Below are positions 19,801-24,631 of a stretch of DNA of 64,000 nt, one piece after another. Every line of letters starts with the position of its first letter. The first letter of the stretch is position 1. The position numbers and the translations under genes are program-made. The DNA lies in contig CAMVPC010000012.1 in NCBI GenBank assembly GCA_947169265.1, positions 1 to 64,000 on the forward strand, read 5' to 3'. The stretch comes from an uncultured Prevotellaceae bacterium. Its GTDB lineage: Bacteria; Bacteroidota; Bacteroidia; Bacteroidales; Muribaculaceae. Under the pieces are notes generated by a model that worked only from the letters and a program-made list of their open reading frames with translations, was not told where the DNA came from and did not search any database.

Positions 19801-21008
19801 TCAATGTAAAGAATTGTACGCAAGTGAAGGCTTACGGCTATAACAACAGTGGTGCTTCGAGTTCTTACTATTCATTCATCCAGATTTATGAGTTGAATGA
19901 AGTCGATGGTGAACTCACCATGTCGCAGACTCGCACCGACATTCAAACATCAACCACTGCCAGTAGCACCTTCACGCTGACTTCGGCAGAACTCGACAAG
20001 GAAAAAATTTACTTTGTGGCTGTGGGTGGCTACCGCGGCTTCATCTACGAGGTGGCGTTCCGCACGCCCATCGAGACACCGATGACGCTGGCCGAGATTG
20101 TTGAAGAGTCGCAAGAGTACAAAAACTACCGCGTGGTGGACGACGACCTGACGGCCGTGGCCATCAGCAAGGACGGCAAGACGCTCTACTGCAAGGACAA
20201 CAATGCCTACGCCAGCAAGAGCACGTTGCCCGGCGGCGCCGTTGACTACATCCTTGAGCTCACTAACCTGATGAGCGGCAAGAATAGCTACGACCAAAGT
20301 AACTGGGTGGCGCTCACCTGCGACGACACGTTCGACAACTCGCTCGTGGGCAACCGGCTCACCGGCGTCAAGGGCTTCCTAACCGATGTCAAGAACCCGA
20401 CGATTGCCCTCGACGCGATGCCCACCGTTGACGGCAGCAACAGCTACAACAAGAACACGTTCATCGTGCCCTCGTTCGGCAACGGTTCGCAAACCAGCGC
20501 TTCGGGCGTCAATTACTTCTTCGTCACGCCTAAGCCCATGGAGGTCGCCACCGTGACCTGGGCTATGTGGGACGCCGCAAGCGAGACGTTCGTCGCGCCC
20601 ACCAAGACCGCCCAAATCAACGAGGCCGGACTCACGGGTAGCATCCACGTAGACTTCAACAGCTACAACGGCACGTTGCCCACGCTGCAAAACGGCGATG
20701 TGTGCTCGTTCACCGGTCTCGCCACCAAGGCCACGGCCGCTAACGCCGGCACGCAGGCAGCGCGCCGCGCTCCGGCCAACAACGCCGGCTACGAGGTCTA
20801 CGCCCTGGCCGATTTCACCAAAATTGGTCATATCGAGGATGGAGTGGTCACCGGACTGGACGACATCAAGGCCGGTAGCCACGACGTGCTCAAGGTGGTT
20901 TACAGCAACCCGGCCGGACAGACTTCGGACCGTCCGTTTGAGGGCGTGAACATCATCGTCACCATCTACAACGACGGCTCACGCACCGTGACCAAGCAAC
21001 TCTTCTAA
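13839..21008 (+). CDS. Giant secreted subtilase with repeat modules and T9SS-type C-terminus
   Basis: A 2389-residue exported protein. Signal peptide: MKRLLTLFFAAAVVLTALA. The S8 subtilase domain covers ~150-740 with the full triad: D189 (GIIDTGVDF), H243 (DHGTHT) and S669 (GTSMATP). From ~745 to ~1250 come about five ~95-residue Ig-like repeats of choice-of-anchor-D/HYDIN type (ATPTTVAFGDKTAGGSYTQ). From ~1253 to ~2075 there are three units, each a lectin-like module beginning AYLNIAKYATID (or a variant) and ending YEIAF.TP; the first two are followed by an Ig-like unit (KPSLKAEPTDVSM). The last ~310 residues match the divergent paralogue and end RPFEGVNIIVTIYNDGSRTV, typical of T9SS sorting signals. 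The preferred start is the ATG at 13839, not the TTG at 13830. It is probably exported by the PorKLMN system at 29-36 kb. Confidence 0.93.
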   Translation: MKRLLTLFFAAAVVLTALADSLEKMSSATQVFVSQLREDGGRARVRRGEPPRLIVDSLPFVDETVISLAAKAPKAQIADVETFNGMEMISAFVRVNNGNYSAIEALGAVMQTDFGNNLAAMLLPIDKIGEISDLSNVTYIEVAEVLQPLNDLQRSVTQAGDAISNSAAAQALGLTKQYTGKDVILGIIDTGVDFTHIAFKDKSGNSRIKRAYKLSGSNSTSLTTYSSTTQINNLTYDTNTEDHGTHTSTTAGGSSVIVNGSTVTVTDDHANATYGGMAPEADLVIAGLSSLYTTSIGTAIQNICNYADEVGKPCVISLSLGSQTGPHDGTGTIASIVDQCAGNNHIIVYAASNDGMRTFGFDGASGGMYASGTSTSSKPMIVNVQRNFSDADGNVEMLMPTITAYARTAGVATSLKFHVVNVNTGAIVYSSSAYSSSTTISVTGSSGLAQYFKSSSQYSNQYGDAGQIRITRTQDSSNNKYYWQIYCPIMVSTSYADSDGDGVYNSDYAFCVSVYPTNSGSSTIVDMWEGYASWFGTDLNLSSSSYNYVHGNDECSVSDNACYSKVISVGAYVTKNSITDYAGTTHDYSSAYPNIGDHASFSSWQTAGYGPLGTALPHINAPGARIVAGINHYHTKSVDSDYSYWGDDYISDLVVNNTNYPYAAMEGTSMATPCVSGIIAQWLQACVEAGKTPTPDYIKEVMAATWDTDQWTNGAGHGAKTFGTHGKINAIKGIQYILGVSAGPVINATPTELAFDDTYVGDTPAPTKTFTVTGTSLEGNITATLSGGNGAFALSSNTITAAEAADGKAITVTFTPSAATTYSGTVTLTSANADPVTVTLTGTGIVHTPAITATPTTVAFGDKTAGGSYTQTFTVSGEYLEGNISLAVSGTGFSIDKTSVAKANDGTASATVTVTFAPSANVTQNYTGTVTLSSTNATNVTVALTGKGVYTAPVIAANPTQVTFTGNSGSTYNKDVTVTGTNLQGSITAAIQDDANGFYSVTPTTFNATSQTVTVTWAPDAGGTSTANLVLTTTGVGANTVTVPLSGTAQGPTIAANPAQVTFTDAYATRTYTQTVTVTGTNLSQNISATLSGADVYSIDNTSLGTTGGTITVTYTPTAEGTTNATLTLSSAGASTVTVPITGTAQPATPTLIVSPSSLTFSAATEESDSKTFNVTGRFITNDVTLTLTDANGVFSIEPATIAAANISEDTPVTVTVTFNSAEDGEFSGSVAIASTGAEAQTVTLNGESSSGGTANDAYLNIAKYATIDDAGWRTALVNNLYKYTEYDSEDVAWLTLPVYGAFVGARYATNSSTVGSGHPQAWIECSLGTNNTYGGTTWTSTASATNPFNGSSTYFTSATARAIGYNSRTNTSIRTVSFYVTNCNAVKLSGTGRSGSSSTYPASLKVYKCNKNADGTVTALASTTVNQTSSSTSTFTLTGDNLEVGEIYKVEASIYRGYMYEIAFSTPLNKPSLKAEPTDVSMRATPGETGTATFNVKGRLLTDNVTVSITDANGVFSTTTTTISAADAMAGKDVTVSFSSETEGTYTGTVTLTSGSLTATVNLTGVCRDGGTATDAYLNIAKYATIDEAGATVSGMENIYKFTEYTDDDVAWLTMSNYGAKQADSNQNWFSIGSTTSYNNSWDASEPFLGSTTYFGSNQGYSIYGTGNQDFYVTNCTQVKAFVKDGSSGKATMAIYKCTEDANGNLTASSTAFDSQQGGASGTAIITSATLNASDIYLVRLTGASYYPDFLEIGFCTPWTKPSLTASPTGVDMLAEPGATVTQTITLTGKHLTEDVSVTLTDPNGVYSVDKSSISVADAEAGTTVTVTLAAPSQMGSYRARVDFTSGEATAHTTIYGVVGQEGTAYSDYLDISKYASIGTGNWYTDYFANAYKYTEDTENECAWLTVPAALPYFAWNFVDQDWCGISSGATGGWYGHQWTGTAPFQGYEYFQAPDLSDDDGNYARMLGPDVSSSETTTNTNMYYAIFNVKNCTQVKAYGYNNSGASSSYYSFIQIYELNEVDGELTMSQTRTDIQTSTTASSTFTLTSAELDKEKIYFVAVGGYRGFIYEVAFRTPIETPMTLAEIVEESQEYKNYRVVDDDLTAVAISKDGKTLYCKDNNAYASKSTLPGGAVDYILELTNLMSGKNSYDQSNWVALTCDDTFDNSLVGNRLTGVKGFLTDVKNPTIALDAMPTVDGSNSYNKNTFIVPSFGNGSQTSASGVNYFFVTPKPMEVATVTWAMWDAASETFVAPTKTAQINEAGLTGSIHVDFNSYNGTLPTLQNGDVCSFTGLATKATAANAGTQAARRAPANNAGYEVYALADFTKIGHIEDGVVTGLDDIKAGSHDVLKVVYSNPAGQTSDRPFEGVNIIVTIYNDGSRTVTKQLF
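16070..17590 (+). repeat. Tandem Ig-like repeat-coding region
   Basis: About five in-frame ~285-base units encoding ATPTxVAFxD-type repeats. Codon choice is strikingly uniform (GTGACC, CACCGGCACC), which creates long antisense open frames such as 15459-17801. Confidence 0.8.
17590..20070 (+). repeat. Threefold lectin-like module repeat
   Basis: Units start near 17599, 18556 and 19432. The DNA around CTCAACATCGCTAAGTACGC is nearly identical in the first two and diverged in the third, so the duplications appear to be of different ages. Confidence 0.8.
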
Positions 21009-21044
21009 GCGAAGCCACACATTTCGCTTGAACCACATTAACCC

Positions 21045-21080
21045 GGTGGCCGCCCTTCGTGGGGCGGCCACCTTTGTTTA
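21045..21080 (+). terminator. Terminator of the giant subtilase gene
   Basis: GGTGGCCGCCC (21045-21055) pairs with GGGCGGCCACC (21062-21072), followed by TTTGTTTATT. The stem is the same as that at 11515-11542. Confidence 0.88.
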
Positions 21081-21294
21081 TTCCCTAAAACTCCATAAAA
21101 CATCGAAAATCTCCCGAAAATCCGCCGATTTCGGCGGATCTACCACCGTCGTAAATCCAATCAAAGTGCAAAACACGCCAGCAATCGAAAAAACGCGAAT
21201 TTTCCGTCGATTTTCCCGCATTAGCGCCCCGTTTTTTAAGCCAACGGAGTTAAAGGAGTCAAGAAAGTTATAAAAACTAAAAACCACACATATT
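21081..21294. other. Non-coding stretch before the orphan small gene
   Basis: No convincing frame. It contains a tight inverted repeat TCCGCCGA-TT-TCGGCGGA (about 21120-21138) and many A-runs. Its role is unknown. Confidence 0.4.
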
Positions 21295-21326
21295 TTTGGG
21301 ATTTACACCGAAAAACCGTATATTTG
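21295..21326 (+). promoter_or_regulatory. Promoter for the small orphan gene
   Basis: TTTG (21295-21298), a 20-base spacer and TATATTTG (21319-21326) give an excellent consensus match. The leader to the ATG at 21439 would be ~105 bases. Confidence 0.72.
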
Positions 21327-21438
21327 TGAACTCATTTTCGGACGACGTCGGCCAATCGCGCGGCGCCTCCACTCCCTACAGCCTGCCACCGAACAACATC
21401 GTCTATTTGTTTACTCTTCTACTCGTTTACTCATCAAC

Positions 21439-21690
21439 ATGCAACATTACTGGATTAATGGATTTGAAATCGCGGTGAAAGTCGAGCACGACAGATCCGT
21501 CGTGCTGAAAGCCAACCGCGAAGGACTACTGTCGCTGGCGCGCGTCTTCGAGCAGCTCGCCGCCGACACGACCCGCGGCGCCCACATCCACCTCGACCGT
21601 TTCAACGCGCTCAACGACGACTCGGCCGAACTCATCGTCGAGCGCATCCCCACCCCACCCCTCAACGAAACCCACACCCTTGTGAAATAA
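21439..21690 (+). CDS. Small protein resembling Imm32-type immunity proteins
   Basis: An 83-residue protein: MQHYWINGFEIAVKVE, then a helix EGLLSLARVFEQLAA, then GAHIHLDRFNALNDDSAELIVERI. The order of a short beta start, an EGL-containing helix, a HIHLD motif and a final beta strand with ELIVE resembles, from memory, the Imm32 family of predicted immunity proteins in polymorphic toxin loci. The resemblance is by eye and not certain. There is no signal peptide, so it is cytoplasmic. It has its own promoter and stands alone between the giant subtilase and the palindromic repeats, with no toxin-like gene in the window. Confidence 0.6.
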   Translation: MQHYWINGFEIAVKVEHDRSVVLKANREGLLSLARVFEQLAADTTRGAHIHLDRFNALNDDSAELIVERIPTPPLNETHTLVK

Positions 21691-21807
21691 CGCGCCTATA
21701 CACCACCCTTTTTAAGGATTGAAATTAGGCAACATTTTGGGATTATATTCCCGAAAAGACGCTACTTTTCGGGAACAAGGGGGCAACCGCAAAAGCCTGT
21801 GTGAGTC

Positions 21808-21980
21808 GTTAAACAAGTATTAGCCCCATCAGGGGCGATACTTTTTAGGCAGGGGTGAAGCGCGACAGCGCGAAACCCCTGTGACCGGTATACCACACAT
21901 CATATTAGCCCCATTCGGGGCGACACAATTTGGATCACGTGTCATCGGGTTGATTCTACCGCCCCTGGCGGGGCTACTTT
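21808..21980. repeat. Intergenic palindromic repeat, module A copy 2
   Basis: Inverted copy of 11117-11276. It contains TTAAACAAGTATTAGCCCC, the nested hairpin GGCAGGGGTGAAGCGCGACA/GCGCGAAACCCCTG, a GTGACCGGTATACC segment, GCCCCATTCGGGGC and GCCCCTGGCGGGGC. Differences from copy 1 are scattered and mostly leave the stems intact. Confidence 0.88.
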
Positions 21981-22140
21981 GCGGCATACACAGGAGGATA
22001 GTCGCCGGAGGCGCCCCCCTTGCTCGCCTCTTGCTTGGCCGCTTTGACGACCATTGCCGCCTTGTAAGCCTTTATCACGCATCAACTTTCCCGACGACGG
22101 AATGGGGTCACCTCCGGCGACAACTGTCTATTCGCCTCAC

Positions 22141-22211
22141 ACCCCCAGTGAAATTGGGCGGCCGCCCAATTTCACTGGGGGCACTCAAGGGAACACTCTT
22201 CGGGTGGCCAT
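22141..22211. repeat. Module B copy 2 with a perfect 40-bp palindrome
   Basis: Bases 22142-22181 are a perfect palindrome. The left half is CCCCCAGTGAAATTGGGCGG and the right half is its exact reverse complement, with no loop. The flank ACTCAAGGGAACACTCTTCG and GGTGGCC is the inverse of module B copy 1 (11350-11381). Confidence 0.92.
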
Positions 22212-22377
22212 CACTACACGGTCACCGAAGACTCGACGTTCCTGACTCCTGTGCTTTTCACATCACAAAAGGCAGTTGTAATAGACAAGGTTTTGTGAGT
22301 GACCCGAAATAGGGCGGTTTTTCCGATGTTTTTCATCGGGGGAAAAATCGGGTGCCGGGGATACGGCGTAAATTGTT

Positions 22378-22440
22378 TAAACCCCAATCGGCATTAAGTT
22401 TTCAAAACAACTTCTCAACTTAACGTCAGATTGGGGTTTA
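22378..22440. repeat. Nested inverted repeat downstream of the LRR gene
   Basis: The outer arms TAAACCCCAATC (22378-22389) and GATTGGGGTTTA (22429-22440) are perfect over 12 bp. The inner arms TTAAGTT (22394-22400) and AACTTAA (22417-22423) are perfect over 7 bp. This could be a small mobile repeat or a structured RNA end. Confidence 0.8.
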
Positions 22441-22534
22441 GGTTATTCGGGACTCGTTTTGTCCTTTCCTGTTCGACCTCAAAAGGCGCGCTATCGCGCA
22501 TGGATACAGCGCATGAAAAGCGGCTCAAAGCCTG

Positions 22535-24265
22535 TCAATTCCGCTTGAGGATGACTTTGATTTCATAACCGGCATAAACTATGCTATAAGACAGCTCTTG
22601 GGTGGCGGGATTGTAGACGATGTCGGAGATTGAATCGTAACTGTCGCCCCAACCGGGAACTATCGCATCCTGGGGATACAGCTTGTTTTCGGCCGAGAAA
22701 TGCAGATAGGCATGCATGGCATAATCGCTACCATAGTTCTTGCGTTGCGACCACGAGCCGGCCAGCAACTCGTCGATGTAGAAGACGCCGGGAGCAGCCT
22801 TGTAGATATTCACTATGTAGCCCTCCAGGGGGACTATTTGAGAGCCATTAAGCTGTGTTCCCGCTTGTGTGGTATATATTCCGCTGATATCGGTGTTGAA
22901 GGTGGGGTCGATGACGGGACTCTCGTTGAGCAACGCATTGTAAAGTGCGGTCACATCGGCGCCGTTGACCACGCCATTGCAATCCACGTCGGCGTCACCG
23001 CCGGGCTGAACGTCGTCGAGCAGTTTATTGTAGAGGGCGGTTACATCACTGCCGTTGATCACGCCGCTGCCATCCACATCGCCTATGGCCACCACATCAA
23101 ACTCGCTCCACACCGGCATGGAACAGTATCCTTCCACATTGGCGGCGGGCACTTTGAGTCTCACCTGGCTCAAATCATTCACACCATGCCACACGTTTCT
23201 CAACACGATAATCGGTATCAATCTTAACGCGGTAACCGTCTTGAGGCCGGTACAGTTCCAAAAAGCAAACGAGCGGATATCGGAGACCGAAGCGGGGATT
23301 GTCAAGTTTTCCAGGCCCGTGCAGCCACTGAAAGCATAACCTTCGATACAGGTGACCGTGCCCGGCACAACGGTGGTTTTGCAGCCCTGCAGCAGGACGT
23401 TGGTTGCGGTCACCACGATCGCGTTACAGCCGTTGCGCGAATCATAGACAGGATTTGCCTCATCGACCACTATCGATTCCAGCGCCACGCAATACTCAAA
23501 GCATCCCACCGGAATTTTGGTAACCGAGGCCGGAATTGTCAAGCTTTTCAGACCGCGACACTCATCGAAGGCATCTTCATAAATCGTAGTCACCGTCGAG
23601 GGAATAATGGTGTTGTTACTACCTTGCAGCAAGGTGTTGGAGGCTGTCTCGATGAGCGCGTTGCAGTTGTCGCGCGAATCATAAACCGTGTTTCCCGGTG
23701 CCACCTCAATTTTCGACAAATATTCGCAGTTGTTAAGCACCCATTCGCCTATCGTCGTCGTCGAAGCGGGTATGGTCACACTCTGAAGCGCCGTATAGTT
23801 AAGAGCAAAATCGTCTATCTTAGTGACTGACTCTGGAATAAAGATTTCGGTCAAATTTAAGCAATAATAAAAGGCGGCTTCACCTATCGTTTCCACCGAA
23901 CTGCCGATATTCACCTTGGTCAAGCCGTAGCATTGCTGAAAAGCACTCACGCCTATTGACTTGACGCTACTCGGGATAATCACGTTCGTCACGTTTGCGC
24001 ACAGCACGAACGCATAATCGCCAATCTTCGTGACCGGATAAGTGACGCCACCATGAGTTACGGCAGACGGAATCACCACGTCACCGGTCAGCTCGCTATA
24101 GCGAGGATAAACATCCACTTCGTAGGTCACACTCACCGTAGTGCTGTCCTCGTTGATTTTATAGCACAATTTGCCCTCCTTAAAATCGTAGGCACTTGCC
24201 TGAACCACGAACATAGCGACAACGAGTAATGCCGCGGCCCTAAGATTTTTGTAAAAATGTTTCAT
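22535..24265 (-). CDS. Secreted BspA-type LRR protein with dockerin-like repeats
   Basis: A 576-residue exported protein. A signal peptide (LLVVAMFVVQASA) is followed by BspA/LRR_5-type leucine-rich repeats over ~55-370 (VTNVIIPSSVKSIGVSAFQQC, VTKIDDFALNYTALQSVTIP and so on). Next come two dockerin-like EF-hand repeats at ~394-450: GDVDGSGVINGSDVTALYNKLL and DADVDCNGVVNGADVTALYNALL. The last ~120 residues (beta-rich, ending YEIKVILKRN) are not recognised. Such LRR proteins commonly serve adhesion. No T9SS-type C-terminus is visible, so its surface route is open. It is a single gene with its own promoter. Confidence 0.88.
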   Translation of the reverse strand: MKHFYKNLRAAALLVVAMFVVQASAYDFKEGKLCYKINEDSTTVSVTYEVDVYPRYSELTGDVVIPSAVTHGGVTYPVTKIGDYAFVLCANVTNVIIPSSVKSIGVSAFQQCYGLTKVNIGSSVETIGEAAFYYCLNLTEIFIPESVTKIDDFALNYTALQSVTIPASTTTIGEWVLNNCEYLSKIEVAPGNTVYDSRDNCNALIETASNTLLQGSNNTIIPSTVTTIYEDAFDECRGLKSLTIPASVTKIPVGCFEYCVALESIVVDEANPVYDSRNGCNAIVVTATNVLLQGCKTTVVPGTVTCIEGYAFSGCTGLENLTIPASVSDIRSFAFWNCTGLKTVTALRLIPIIVLRNVWHGVNDLSQVRLKVPAANVEGYCSMPVWSEFDVVAIGDVDGSGVINGSDVTALYNKLLDDVQPGGDADVDCNGVVNGADVTALYNALLNESPVIDPTFNTDISGIYTTQAGTQLNGSQIVPLEGYIVNIYKAAPGVFYIDELLAGSWSQRKNYGSDYAMHAYLHFSAENKLYPQDAIVPGWGDSYDSISDIVYNPATQELSYSIVYAGYEIKVILKRN

Positions 24266-24302
24266 AAACTTTCTATTTTAGGTTGACACATTTAATTACT
24301 TG

Positions 24303-24334
24303 CAAATATCGACAAAATTCCCCACAAAAGCAAA
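24303..24334 (-). promoter_or_regulatory. Promoter for the LRR gene
   Basis: On the minus strand TTTG (plus 24331-24334), a 20-base spacer and GATATTTG (plus 24303-24310) match the consensus at 7 of 8 bases in the -7 box. It lies 38 bases before the ATG. Confidence 0.55.
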
Positions 24335-24598
24335 CATTTGTAGTAAATTCAATACATTCCGCGACAAAAAAAGACAAAAAGAGCACACCGGCGTGTGTAA
24401 CCGCGATGCGCTCACAAGGACGCGGGTGGCGTGAGGTCACAGGCAAACCACCGCCGGGCGTAACCATTGACAACCATTCACGGGCAAGCACACAAGTAAT
24501 ATGGCTCAAATCGCGTTTGGCGCAACAAGAAGATGACAGTTACACGTTTTTTTGGGTGATTTTCGGCCACCATGTGTTATAGTTTGGCAATTATTTCT
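24335..24598. other. Divergent intergenic region before pheT
   Basis: No gene recognised. The central part (24400-24520) is GC-richer and contains CACACCGGCGTGTG. Its ends hold the two divergent promoters. Confidence 0.4.
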
Positions 24599-24606
24599 TA
24601 CCTTTG
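24599..24606 (+). promoter_or_regulatory. Possible -7 element for pheT
   Basis: TACCTTTG fits TAnnTTTG, 25 bases before the pheT ATG. The nearest TTTG (24583-24586) is only 12 bases away, so the -33 box is poor. Confidence 0.45.
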
Positions 24607-24631
24607 CGAGTTAATTAAAAAAAATATAGAT

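Noticed and set aside
21881-22312. 143-residue plus-strand frame across modules A and B
   Set aside because: It is made of repeat DNA and includes the 40-bp palindrome. Not a credible protein.
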